Shown: positions 52,101 through 64,000 of the stretch, in pieces | Layout: each line of letters starts with the position of its first letter | How positions within the stretch are numbered: position 1 is the stretch's first letter | Assembly: GCA_003864495.1 (NCBI GenBank) | Contig: ML133388.1 | Coordinates: forward strand, 558,738-622,737 | Length of the DNA: 64,000 bases | Reading direction: 5' to 3' | Source of the DNA: Nemopilema nomurai | Taxonomy: Eukaryota; Cnidaria; Scyphozoa; Rhizostomeae; Rhizostomatidae | Translations under genes and position numbers: made by a program | The notes under the pieces: generated by a model | The model's database searches: none | Seen by the model: only the letters and a program-made list of their open reading frames with translations | Told to the model about the DNA's origin: nothing

Positions 52101-55100
52101 TTGCTTTGAAACCTTGAACACAGGAATGGTAGTTGGTTTAACTTGCAGTACACTTTATTGAATATAAACAGCTATATTGAAGTTGCTATGCACTTTATCT
52201 TTGTGATTAGCGGATTTCGTCATTCAATAATCCTTTAACAATTTTGCCACTATAAGGTTGATTTTAATTACGTCTTTTACATTTGATGCTGCAATAAAAT
52301 CTACCTGCTTTATCACCAGTGCAAATTAAATCTGATTTGTGTTATTTGATAAATTTCGGCGCTTTTTGTGTGATTTAATTTGATTCGTCTTGAAAGTTGT
52401 ATTAGGGATTCACTTTTGATTTGACGAAGTTGCTTAAAATTGTTAAAGACTCTTGATTGTGCTAGACTACTTAGCGTTTTAATGATCCACATCTGATTAA
52501 GAGGATAACAGTCTTGAGTGTTTTGGAAGCAAATTTTTGTACGAATGCTTTAGAAGAGATTATTCCAAAGAAGCAGATGCAAAAGACCAGCTTTAGAAGC
52601 GCAGTTCGATTGGGATCTTTTTCGTGCTGCTACTTATATGTTATTGCGCCATTTTGTTGAGCTGGATCTCTGCTCTAAAGCAATGACGAGCTAGACCCAG
52701 GTATAGCCAAGCTTGCATCCCCCTGCCTTAGCTTGTCTTTTTCCAATGAAGAATCTTTTTATCCCAGCTTCGGCTACCGAAAGTATTAAAGAAAAGGTAG
52801 TTGACAGTTGAGAAATCTGGTGATATGTTGATGACGTTTTTGCAAGGATATTGCCTCCTTTGACTTAGAAATTTGACTTAGAAAGTTAGCGATTTTGTGC
52901 TGATATCTGTAAACCCAACTCGTTTCATGTGCATTTTCTTCTAGATCGATTGGCTAAGTTACTACAAGGAGTCATCTTCGGGTCTCATCAAGATCACGAA
53001 CAACACTGAGATTATCGTCCTCGCCAAACCGTACCTGGAGAAGCTCTCGGGCCTAATAGAGCGCACAGAACCAAGGGTACTGTTCCTCTACATTCACTGG
53101 AGACTGATCGGCTCCCTTGTCCCGTATTTGTCCGAAGAGTTCCGTGCCGCGAGGAAGGAGCTCGACATAGCATTAGTTGGCTCGCACTCAGAACAACCAA
53201 GATGGATCATCTGCGTGTCGGAGACGAATGACGTCACAGGCTTCGCAATTGGCGCCATCTTTGTTAAGCAGAAGTTTCACCAGGAAAGTAAAACTGTGGT
53301 ATGAACTGCTATTTTGTGTTATTTGCTTCATTCGAGGACTTCTTTCCTGGATCTTTTTGCAGGCTCACTAATGGTCAATCTTTCCGCTGCCATTTAGGCC
53401 CAAGCTTAGATGTCTGTTCTTTTGGCCAAACGGCTTCTGTCTTGCTCTCGTCTTTTGCGTTTATTGGATGGTTACTGGCTCAACATGAATATGAGTGGGG
53501 AACCTGCGGTAATTCAACTGAAATCGGGGCTGGCTCCAGAAGAGGCTTTATTTGCAGGACCAATAATAAACAACAAAAAGAAAAATAGCAGTTTTATTAT
53601 AGAATACCTTAACGTAAAGATCACCACACCTTCCTAATGAGCATGTTCGTTTCTTAATAACAAATCACAAATTCGTCCCTTCATCACAAAGAAAGGGAAA
53701 CTGTTTGATCACCTTAAGTCAGAAGTAAATACTAAAGGGTAAAATAGTATTAAAACAATAATACAAAATACACAATGTTAATACCATCTGCTACAAGACG
53801 CTCGGCAAATCGGATAGGATTATCAGTATGCCTTGTATGCAGACACCGCGGAGTAGGGTGGGCTGAGGGGGCTTTAGCCCCCCCACTTTTTTTAGAACCC
53901 CCACTTTTCTTAATGCCTGGTATGTGAATCACTTCAGAATTCGTTTTTGTATGAGGAGGTTTGAATCAGGGTGCATTGTTTCGTGCACTACAATGTATTC
54001 ACTGCAGTTTTTTGCAGGAAAACGCGGGTTGTCCCGGGGGCTATGCGTTGTAATCCATGTCGTAATGCAAAGTCGACTACCCGGTCAAGTGTGAATTGGG
54101 ATACGAGTTTTTGTGTTTTCCATGTTCAGAAGTACACTATCAAGGACATAAACATGCGTTTTACACAGACTTTCAACAATAAAGATGGAAATTGTTGCAA
54201 ATGAAGATAGTATTATGGTTTAATTCAACGATGATTTGCAAAACCACTGCCAAATTTTTTGAGAATTTGAAAACCACTCTTTAATTTTTAAAGAGTTATG
54301 TGAAAATATGTGACAAATAGAGAATCGATTTGTGGAAATGGTTCCATTTACATTTGACAGCTTCAATTTCAAAGTAAAAACATCAACCAACCTCGTTCAT
54401 CGAGCATCGTAGTCTCATTTTCATGCCAGCGTGGTGCGTTCTTCCACTTTCAGCCAAAGTTGATTAGTGCTCTCCTTTCTCAAAGGTTTACCAGGGCGTT
54501 TCATATTTTTCAACTCTTGCTAATGAAAAACTTTTTACAATGTTAAACTGGATTTTTTTAAATGTATTTTCAGGCCGCAAACTTGGTCGAAGAGCTCCGA
54601 TCTGCATTTATAAGAAGCCTACCTGATATAGAATGGATGGATGACGCGACTCGAAAAGCAGCCAAGGAGAAGGTTATTCTTAAGTTATTTCTTAATCTAT
54701 GCTTATTATTTGTTTCTACTGCGTTAGTACATACGGCGTTGGCTAATCCCATATGAAGACTCCTCACTGTCTGATAAGCACACCAAGCTCCATTGTTCCT
54801 TGGATTCATTGTAGAAAGTTAGAAAGTTATTTTCTAACCTAGAAAGTTATTTCAAAGTGACAGCCATCTTGCTTTTTTCTATAGCATCATGAAGCTCATC
54901 AAAGTGTCTTAGAAAATTAAAAATCTTAGAAAATTAAAAAGTTCTTAGAAAATTAAAAGGTTTTTAGAAAATATTAAAAATCTTAGAAAATAAAAAGGTT
55001 CTTAGAAAATGAAGAATCTTAGAAAATTAAAAGGCTCTTAGAAAATGAAGAATTTTAGAAAGTTGAAAGGGTCCTAGAAAATTTGAAGAAATGCCACTAA

Positions 55101-58100
55101 TTTTCAAGCACTTCGATGACAGTGGCTCTTCTGATTCTTTCCCAGGCTTTGGCAGTGTTCCCCAAAATTGGCTACCCAGAGAAGATACTGGACCCAAGAC
55201 AGTTAAACAAGATGTACGAAGGAGTAAGTGATATTGTTTCATTCTCTGCTGCTGGATTTTTAACCTACACATTTTGATGGTCTCCGAGTCAAAGAAAAGA
55301 GAAGCTACTTGAACCGTTTATTGCTCTTTCCGTTGTAAATGTAAAAGTTTTTAACAATAAAAGAAAATTGTATCACTCCTGTTCCGAGCGTCTCTGATCC
55401 TGTGTCATCTGTCTCAATATCTTTTGATACAGCTGACCTTATGCCTTGTTCCTTTCTAGTTGCAGTTTTCGGAATCAAATTATTTCCAAAACATGTTGAA
55501 TTATCGGCACTGGGCCGCAAAGAAGAACATATTGCTTCTAACGAAACCAGTGGATAAAACAGTGTATGGAGATACATTTTGTCACTGTTTTGCTATAACA
55601 ATAGCTATATGTTGAAAATCCATCAAAATTGGTAGCTTATTCTTTAACTTGTAGCTTTTAGGATTTAGCTGGCTTTAACATTCGTCTATACTTTCTTGGG
55701 AAGACATTTTTGAGTCATTTTTAAAAAGCCTTGTTGTCACTTATAATTGTTTTCGAAAAATATTTTGAATCTGAAAAAGCTTTATGTAAATAATGATGTT
55801 ATTTGCTCTTTGCATTTATTGTAGCTGGTACATGACACCTTCGACTGTCAATGCATACTATGATCCCTCACGGAACCAAATCGGTAAGAGTCTTCTTGTC
55901 CATTCATCCCTACGATAAGTAGAGGTTTCTTGGATGATGCAAATGTATAATGTTGTAAAATACTGAATGCGCAGGTTTGAGAATTAGTAAATTAGAAATA
56001 TATCAACAGTCAAAGCTGTGATTAGTGCATTTGAGCAAAGTGCTAAATTAATCGTCTATTCATAAAATAAGGAACGATTTCATAATGTCAAAAATTTGAA
56101 GCAGAACTACATAGGCCATTTGAAGCAAATCAGTTAAAAACTTTGTCCTCTTGATTTTGTCCTCTTTGTCCTCCATGTTGCCAATTTGAATCTGTTTTGC
56201 AAAGCCAATCTGGTAGATGCTGCCAGTCTGCGGGAAACAGTTAAAATTTTCCAAAAATGTTTTTCTGATGACGTCCCCATGACGTCACCTTCGGAAACTT
56301 TACCACATGCACACTCAGAATCAAGGCTCAAAGCTCAGTCCCTGTGTTTGCATTGGTGGCCAATCCCACTCCATACTACTGCAGAGTTTTCTATGCGAGG
56401 CTGTGGTATCTTTCCCTCTTTCTTGAGATCGACGCCATTCTGTTCTGGTTAGCTCTCTTTATTATGCTTCATTCGTATAATTCACATTTTGTTTTCAGTA
56501 TTTCCAGCTGGCATTCTGCAGCCACCGTACTACGACATACGATATCCCATGTGATTTCAGTCAGTCAATGTCAGTCAGCTTGAGCTGCAACAACAACAAC
56601 AACAAAGTAGCAAAAGCCTTTCACCACCACACTGCAGCAATGAATCCGTCTACTTTAATGATAATAAGGACGAAGGCTGCTGATTTGAGCTGTGTTATTG
56701 GAGATACTAAATCCTTCTACCTTAATGATGTTACGAGCCAAAGATACTCGTTTCGACCATGTAATAAAAGACGCTATGTTTAGGATCTTAAAACAATTTG
56801 ATAATAATGTTCCTTGTATATCCAGTCATCAAAGTAAAATGTGCTGGAACCCAAACGTAGGTCGAGAGCTGCACTGGAATTATCCTACCTTGCCGCAATG
56901 AAATCAATGAATGCACTGGGTCTGTTCGTTTGTGTATATGGGTTTTGTTTTGTCGAAGGTCGGTGAATTTTGGTGGTATCGGTGCTGTCATTGGACACGA
57001 ACTGCTTCATGGCTTCGACAATTCCGGTATTTCTTCCACTTACTACTCACATCTTCTACCAATTATCTCTTTTCATTGAGTAAATGCAAATCTTGGCAGT
57101 AGCCACTAAAACGTTAAAAACTTACTATCTCGATCACAATAAAATTATGGCAATGCATGTTTGGATGCAAAGATTAAGTGGAGTTTTAAGGATCTATTCG
57201 ATTAATATTCTGTAATGCTCATTAAATGGTTTTCTCAACATTCTCCAATATAATTTTTTAATTTTTTGCATTGAGATGTTCCTGCTGCTAGGGCTACATT
57301 CTTTATTTTGCCCTTAAAATGATCGTATTTAACATGGATAAGTGTTTCAAAGACTTTAAATACAAGGTTTTATTGTGGGGTGATAAAGATAGATACAATG
57401 AATAGCTGGAGCTAATTTGACCTTAAACTAAAAGAGCGATAACGAGATGTAACTCGATGGGATAACTCTGATTCCAATTTACACAAGACACAATGGCTTT
57501 TGAGACTAGTAACGAAAAACTCCTCGCCAAATGACCCTAATGCATTTATTTGCATAGTTAGGGTGTAGATATTAAGTTCCGATATGAGATATGAGAAGTA
57601 TTCATTGTATGTTAGAGTAAATTTCTACAATCTACCTTTCAGGCCGCCTTTACGACAAAAATGGAAATTCCGGAAAACTTTGGTGGACAAAACATGCGGT
57701 TGAAGAGTTCAAGAAGAAGGAGAAGTGCTTTATCGAAGAGTATGGACAATATACTATAAAAGGAAAACATGTGAGTTGTACCTAAAACAGATCCTGGTTG
57801 AAGTGCTATGCGAGATAATTTTCTTTGTTCGATCAACAGTCCCTTGTTTGTTCATGGTAATCTCGTCAAAAGCATACTGGTATAAAAGTAGAAAATTTCG
57901 GAGAGAATCAATACCCATTGAGAATGTTCTTTTATTTGATTCAGCCATGATCAGAAGATTTCTTGTGTATTTTGCAAGAGATTCTTGGGGATCGCTTCCC
58001 AGAAATTTGTTTCTTTGGTTCTCCAGCCGGCTTTTGCCATTTCCTCTTTAACAAAATATAAACTTTCATTGTCTCAAACTGTCAAATGTTATGCTTCTTT

Positions 58101-61100
58101 AAGAGAGACAATTGTTCAGAAAAACCCACGTAGTGTAACTTTCGAATGTTGAACGTCGTGTTAAACCGCAAGTTTCGAGTATTGAATCAGATCCAAACTA
58201 TTATTGTCAGCGAAGAATGATTTCTAACCATACGATATTAATTACAATGGCATTGTCAACAGTTGGGATTCAATAGTACAAATCTTTAAGGGGATATTTT
58301 ATTAAACGAATAATTCATCACCCAGATCAACGGAAAAGTCACGTTGGGGGAGAACATTGCTGATAATGGTGGTTTGAAAGCAGCTTTCCACGTGAGTTCT
58401 GCGCTATTGTCTGAGGTTGGATATAACGGAACACTTTTGGTTGGTGATGATTTTGTACTGAGGGGACGGGGGATCCCCTCCTACTTGAGTTTTGCCTGCG
58501 GCTGACGGGAATCCCCAAATAATGCACTTCAATTAGTCTGCTACAGATAACCAAACAACTAACAATAAGCTTGCTCTTGTTTTCCTGGGGCTATATTCAA
58601 TACGATTATTCTCGGCTGACGTTGGCTTTTGTCGAGGCTTTATCTTCTAAGCACGAGGATACGATTTTGTGATTTAACCTGCTTCAAAGGCATTCAGTCA
58701 TGGTAAATGACGATTCTTCACGGGGGTTTGTCTGTTCTCATGTGATAAATTGGTTTTCATGTGATCAGATATCAATTACGAGGCCATAACAATTTTTGCA
58801 ATCATTTACCATGACTCAATGCCTTTAACATTGTCTCTACGCCTCAACATAAGCCCGCCAATTCGTGGTTTTGAGTTAGTGATGGCGGTAATTGGCTTCC
58901 CACCAATAGGGCATGGAATCTCTCTTTCAACTTTCCAAAACATGGAGTGCTTAACGCCTGGGGTTTTTGGCAACTTTTGAATCAGGTCGCTTATTCAGGC
59001 CCGGATGCATATAGCCCACGCGTGTGCATTAAACCCGGGACTGGGAGGGAGCATTGCCTTTATTGCTTCAGTCCTTACATGCCTACTAGAGTACCGCGAT
59101 TCGGTCTCAGTGATGGAGACCGGCCTGATTTTGCTATAGACCCGAGTTCTCTGTGATAAGCGAACCCGGAACCCATTAGCTACCGGCCCACTAATTGCGA
59201 CCTGGCCTTACTCCATCGGGTTATTTATAACCATTTGCTAATGTTTGCGAAAAGTATTAATCAGTATTTGATTCTGTTTCACAGGCGTACAAGGAGTGGG
59301 TGAGGAAAAAGGGAGAGGAGCCCATTCTTCCTGGGATAAATGCAACTCACGAACAGCTTTTCTTTATATCATTTGGCCAGGTACGGAAGCTTATGTTTAA
59401 TTCAAAACGACAAGGTCCATCGGAAACCATTCTTGGTTGCCTACTAAAGTATAAGAGGTGTTTCATAACAATGATTGGTAGAGCATGAGGCAAGTAATGA
59501 CGCACTCTTACGTGATCATGTTTCATGAATCAAATAAACTCAAAAAACCCCGAACAAATCTCTATTTACAATATCATGTAAAATTCATGTGATTAGTAAT
59601 TAACGGCGCATGCGTGACACGTGACAGGAGAGTGAACCTGTTACAGAGGGGATGGGGTGGGTTGGGCTGTTGTGTCGGAAAAAACGAGAGGGTCGCAAGC
59701 CTGGGGAATATCGAAAGAACGAGACTAGAAGAAATCGAGAAATTGACAAGCGGGGGTTCTAATAAGAGCAGGAGGGTTGGAAAACAATCGAAAGATTAAT
59801 AAGGGGGCGAAGGGAGGGGGCGCTTGTAAGGTGCCTTAGAGTAGTGACTCTTTTTGGTAGGCTGGATGTATCTTTTCAGTCAATTCAGTTTTAAGGTTGG
59901 AAAAGGAATTCCGATGTTTTTCTACCATATAGCTTGTTTTTATACCGTTTTGTCCTATCACCCAGTGTAAGAAGGTTTAATACGGAGACTAAATGTTTTG
60001 CTAGCTTATTAAAGTAGATTTGTAGAAATCAGGAAATTTGATCTGAATTATGGTTGAATGTTTTGAGCAAATAAAGTCGCCCGATATACATTGAATCATT
60101 TGCACTATGAATCGTTTTTGCAACAGTGCGTATCATTAATTTATGTTTGGGTGTAATATATACATATTTATAACACGGATTCAATATTTGTATTTCTTTT
60201 TCGTAAGTTAAACTCCATTTCATCTCCATATATTCTTGCCTTTCCTGCTTTCTTTTTGTGGAGCCCAGTCTTTTTGAAGCTGACAATTTTCTTTAGTCCT
60301 GGTGTACGAGTGCCCGAACAGCCGCTTTGTGGGAGCAGTTGGAAACAGACACGCACTCACCTGCGATGGATCGGTAAGACTGATTAATCATTGATCGATC
60401 ACTTCTTATGATGATTGATTAGATCGAGCAATGCGTTATGCGCCTTCTTATTCTTACTTGGGTCGTGGAGTCAATAGAAATGTGACCAACTTCCAGAAAA
60501 GCCACAGGGGTTGGTAAGGACCTGTGGAGTTCGCTTGATTTCCAGCCCTATGACTTTTGGCAAATAACATTTCCAGCATCTGATTACGGTAAATTGTACC
60601 ATTGCACCCAATTTCTGCTTTTCTCCAAACACCAAATACACCCCCACCCTACAAAGTACTCGACTATGATGGTCAGCTCAAAATTGTGATTGATATGTCT
60701 TGAAGGGAATTTGATTATTTTATGCTTTACATATTTAGAAGATTATACATTTATGATTTACATATTTAGTAGATTATATATTTATGCTTTACATATTTAG
60801 AAGATTATACATTTATGCTTTATATATTCAGTTGATTATACATTTATGCTTTATATATTCAGTTGATTATACATTTCTGCTTTATATATTCAGTTGATTA
60901 TACATTTCTGCTTTATATATTCAGTTGATTATACATTTATGCTTTATTTTCAGTTATACATTTTATGCTTTATTATTCAGTTGATATACATTTATGCTTT
61001 ATATTTCAGTTGATATACATTTTGCTTTTTTATTTGGATTATACATTTATGCTTTACGTTTTCAGTTGATCATACATTTATGCTTTACGTTTTCAGTTGA

Positions 61101-61255
61101 TTATCCATATTGCTTTTTCCATTTAGTTGGTTATTTATTAATATATTTCGCTTAGGGTTCTTGGCTCCATATCTAACTCAGCTGATTTTGCGAAGGCGTT
61201 CAACTGTCCAGCTGGCAGCCGATACAACCCAAAGAAGAAATGCAACATTTGGTAG
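49126..61255 (+). CDS. MMEL1/ECE-like: M13 zinc metallopeptidase, neprilysin/endothelin-converting-enzyme type (783 aa, 16 exons)
   Basis: Exons: 49126-49929, 51108-51167, 51377-51496, 51869-51955, 52945-53298, 54574-54672, 55146-55223, 55460-55563, 55825-55883, 56499-56550, 56959-57026, 57643-57770, 58326-58391, 59285-59380, 60297-60373 and 61156-61255. The 2352 nt read through with matching phases. It is a type II membrane protein: a ~60-residue cytoplasmic N-terminus, one transmembrane helix (about 62-84), then the Cys-containing ectodomain starting YCLTPGCVDAA and DSFYQYACGGW. Catalytic motifs are all present: substrate-binding NAYY (578-581), zinc motif HELLH (619-623) within GHELLHGFDNSG, and GENIADNGG (679-687) with the third zinc ligand Glu680 and Asp684. 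The C-terminus CNIW matches the Cys-x-x-Trp end of the family. It should be an active cell-surface peptidase cutting small peptides before hydrophobic residues. Neprilysin-like versus ECE-like cannot be settled by eye. Confidence 0.95.
53840..53900. repeat. G/C-run foldback segment, possible transposon end
   Basis: GGGGGCTTTAGCCCCCCC forms a small hairpin next to 'cccccactt' repeats. Such segments are common at degenerate DNA-transposon ends. No partner end was identified. Confidence 0.25.
54908..55095. repeat. ~18-bp AT-rich minisatellite in an M13 intron
   Basis: About ten units beginning 'cttagaaaattaaaa', with alternating 'aat' and 'aggtt' endings that suggest a ~36-bp higher-order unit. 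The array ends about 50 nt before the acceptor of the exon at 55146. Confidence 0.85.
60718..61125. repeat. ~31-bp AT-rich minisatellite in the last M13 intron
   Basis: About 13-14 units of 'tttatgctttatatattcagttgattataca' type (limits approximate). The left units read acatatttagaag, the middle ones atatattcagttg, and the right ones acgttttcagttg, a gradient of variants. The array ends about 30 nt before the acceptor of the final exon, and its units carry 'ttcag' words that look like splice acceptors. Confidence 0.92.
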
Positions 61256-62032
61256 AGCCTGCCTGCCCAAAAGGCCTGGCCACGATCGTTCATGAACTTG
61301 TTAGTAGTCCCTCGCTGATGTGAGCTTCAGAGTAACTTTGGCAGCTGCTCAAGTTGCTTGCGGTTTACCCTTGTTTTTAGCTTTGGCCATACTTTGCTGC
61401 CATTCTTCTTTAGTGTTCGTCAATAAGCCCCCTTTTCTACCCATGTAGACCATAGGTTGTGGTTACAGCAAGAGTTTTCTGCTCAGTTTTGTTGCGTTAT
61501 TGTGTTCATATCGAAGACTGGAAGCGCTGAGCGTTTGGCTGTCTTGAGAGTAAAGCCTTGGTTTACTCTCAATTGTTTGTTCATGTAAGGCAGTTCATGT
61601 AGATATTTTACTCTAAATTTTAACATTGTCATAAGTGCTTGCAACCGCATTGGCGAGATGTTGTATTCTTAAGGTCACTAAAATGCACAGCTTTGTAACA
61701 GGTGCTTTCCCATCTAAGGTGGCATCCTTGCTTATTACTCGAAATACAATCATTTGCAACTTTACTTGGCGTCAAATTTGCGACACATTGTCAATATTTG
61801 CCAATATCGTTTTCCCAAATTCAATTTCGTTGTCAAAGGCCGTAACCTGTGGGTCAAGATTTCAATAAGGAACTGGCTTCCTTAGAATGCAAATTTCCCC
61901 CTGATATGCAGGCACTGTCAGAAACATACTGATATTTGAAGAATATGAATAGTTCTGTATGTACATATTATGATGGAGCAATGGGGCATGTTAGTTTCAG
62001 AATCAATGTTTGTAGACATGTGACAGGTTTTT

Positions 62033-62038
62033 AATAAA
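62033..62038 (+). terminator. Candidate polyadenylation signal for the M13 protease
   Basis: AATAAA about 780 nt after the stop codon. A second AATAAA lies at 62357-62362 in a T/G-rich context. Confidence 0.35.
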
Positions 62039-62100
62039 AAAGAATTACACAGAAGTTGGCCGTTTCAAATAGCAATCTGCCTAACCGATTCTTGAAAGAT

Positions 62101-62187
62101 AAATCCCTTCCCACATTAAAAAGGGTTTAAAATCCCTCCCCACATGTTAAAGGGTTTAAAATCCCTTCGCACATGTTAAAGGGTTTT
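62101..62187. repeat. ~29-bp tandem repeat, three copies
   Basis: Three copies of 'aaatccctt-c-cacatgttaaagggttta'. Each unit itself contains AAATCCCTT and the partly complementary AAAGGGTTT, so it can form a small hairpin. Confidence 0.8.
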
Positions 62188-64000
62188 GAGTCTACCCTTT
62201 GCTGTTAAGCACTTCAATCATAGTATTATTACATCGACGCCTGTAGAAAGCAATGCTATTTCTTACATATTATTGCTTTTAAACAAAAGTTTTAGCAAAA
62301 AGATACCTGGTAGAGCTAAATGAGTTATATTGCATTTTTGTAGATGTTTTAATTTAAATAAAGGTGGACGTTTTACGTGTTGAAGCTGACAGTTTTTTGG
62401 AAAGTGAATACTAACTGAAATCCTAACGAATCAAGGATTCCTCCCGTCGTCGTGATAGTTTTACTGGTTCATTTTTTGTTTAAGAAAGGCCCATTGTTGT
62501 CCCATCAATGTTTTCACGTCTACTAAGGTCTTTAAAATTCCACGTTTCATTTCCTGAAATTTACGTTCCTTTGTACACTTACCATCATAGAAGTACACAT
62601 CCCTCTTCAATCGCTAAAATTCCACCAAAATGTAAATATTAGAACTAAGTAAATAGTCTCAAATTCGTTCACCGTTGTTTTCTTTTTGCGTTATCGATTA
62701 AAAACAGTAGTGATTGAAGCTTTGCTTGGCGTTGTTACTGTCTTTACCACTCTGTAGCACGTGATATTGCCTATGTCTGCAATTGATAATTAAACTTATG
62801 AAAGCTACCGAACATTTTCCCAGGCAAACCAACAACCTACTTCTCAATAGTTTAAAGCACAGGTAGACAAAGTGTTTTCCAAATCGAATCTAAAGTGTAA
62901 CAGCATATCGATCTTTTTAATCTAGGCTTAATTGCAGTTTGTATTTTCTTGAAGTATTCATACCACGAGAGAATATATCACCCATCAAAGTTTGCTCATA
63001 ATTAGGGTTGATTTTCTGTTCCTTCTATTATAGGTCTCTGAGTTTTAGTTCCGTTTGAATAAGAATTACTAGGTAGATAACGGGGATATAAAGCATATTC
63101 TGCATCTTTCATAGGGGCAAGAACGCAATGGCCTATGCTCCAGACCTCCAATTTTCCAGACCTCCAATTTTCCAGACCTCTAGATTTCTCTTCCTTCCGG
63201 AATCTAATCATTACGGAACCAAGTTATTACTGGAATCTAATTTGACACTAAACTCATCTTTTAGGGTATCAATGCCGCGTATCAGCTTTCCACATTCTTT
63301 ATATCGAATCTCCTCTTTTTCAATGCTTTTACTCTTTAGCAACTCCCTGCGATTTTGGCTCTTCTAACAAATTGACTTAGCACTGTATTGTAAAATGTTA
63401 CTACCGATCCTAAGGACCTTTCAAAAGGCATGGCCAATAAATGGTGCGACGTAAATCGGCTAAATCTTTCCTTCTTTTCTTTCGATGAAATCGTCCCTTG
63501 CAGTTACATAACTTGTATCCTGGCAACGGCATAATAATTAACACGTGATATGGGTATAGTCTTTCTCAAGAACTATCCCAGAGGTCTTTCAAAACTTATA
63601 CATCTCCTATGAATATCTCAAAACGACCAAGAGCAAAATCTCAGAGCAGTAAAGTCAAGGCGAAATACATTTGCGCAATGAACCAAAGGACAAGGGTAGT
63701 TTTATTGGGATTGTACCGAAATGCATATATTTGTACAAGTTTATTCGTTATCAAACTTTTTAGTTAATGTTCACCGTTTTGGTTCTTGCTGAATATTGTT
63801 GCCTTGTCCATGAGCAGGGTGCCAAGTACTATGCACGTGCCATAACAATTTTTTCGTATATTTTAAGGGGCCCCAATCGATTTTGTGCCCAGGGCCCCAA
63901 CAAACGTAAATTCGGTCCTGTAGACATACGTAATTGAAACGGTGAAAGGAAGTAATCTACTTAGTGACGAGCGGGTTGGGGTAGCGTGATATCCTTAAAT

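Larger units (their letters stand above)
61256..64000. other. 3' flank of the M13 gene
   Basis: The first ~0.8-1.1 kb is probably 3' UTR. Beyond it I see no gene, only short repeats and a transposon-like 'ggggccccaa...gggccccaac' patch near 63868-63900. Confidence 0.4.

Noticed and set aside
60718..61125. CRISPR-like array
   Set aside because: Units are directly adjacent with no unique spacers, inside an intron of an animal gene.

Overview
This window is animal genomic DNA. It is AT-rich, its coding sequence is split into short exons with GT/AG introns, its intergenic and intronic stretches are long, and it carries microsatellites, minisatellites, a miniature inverted-repeat element and a decayed LINE fragment. 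The gene set (stathmin-like, Y-box protein, a PRXL2/SelU-type selenoprotein, a PRD-class homeobox gene, RER1, an M13 metallopeptidase) is metazoan. A cnidarian or other invertebrate fits best, but I cannot name the lineage from the sequence alone.

Layout: (1) 744-2496 (+), a four-exon stathmin-family coiled-coil gene. (2) 4334-9628 (-), a nine-exon Y-box/cold-shock-domain RNA-binding protein with an alternating RG-rich and acidic tail. (3) 13218-19052 (-), a five-exon PRXL2B (prostamide/prostaglandin F synthase-like, SelU family) gene. Its redox motif is encoded TGA-x-x-Cys, so it reads as a selenoprotein (UxxC). It also has a roughly 250-residue acidic C-terminal extension, and a SECIS-like hairpin lies in its 3' UTR. 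(4) About 19.1-26.2 kb, gene-poor repeat-bearing DNA with GATA and AAAG microsatellites, tRNA-like SINE heads and a LINE reverse-transcriptase remnant. (5) 26280-37144 (+), a PRD-class Q50 homeobox gene with the class-typical intron between homeodomain residues 46 and 47 and a long acidic tail bearing three sumoylation-type motifs. (6) About 37-43 kb, gene-poor DNA containing a 403-bp MITE. (7) 43247-46826 (+), a complete six-exon RER1 gene of exactly 196 codons plus stop. (8) 49126-61255 (+), a complete 16-exon neprilysin/ECE-type M13 metalloprotease of 783 residues. (9) The 3' flank to 64000, with no recognised gene.

Every gene except the homeobox gene was reassembled with all exon phases matching and all expected family motifs present. 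The two most interesting points are the in-frame Sec codon with its SECIS candidate in PRXL2B, and the clustering of PRXL2B, RER1 and an M13 peptidase. The human relatives PRXL2B, MMEL1 and RER1 also sit close together, at 1p36.32, which suggests very old conserved linkage.
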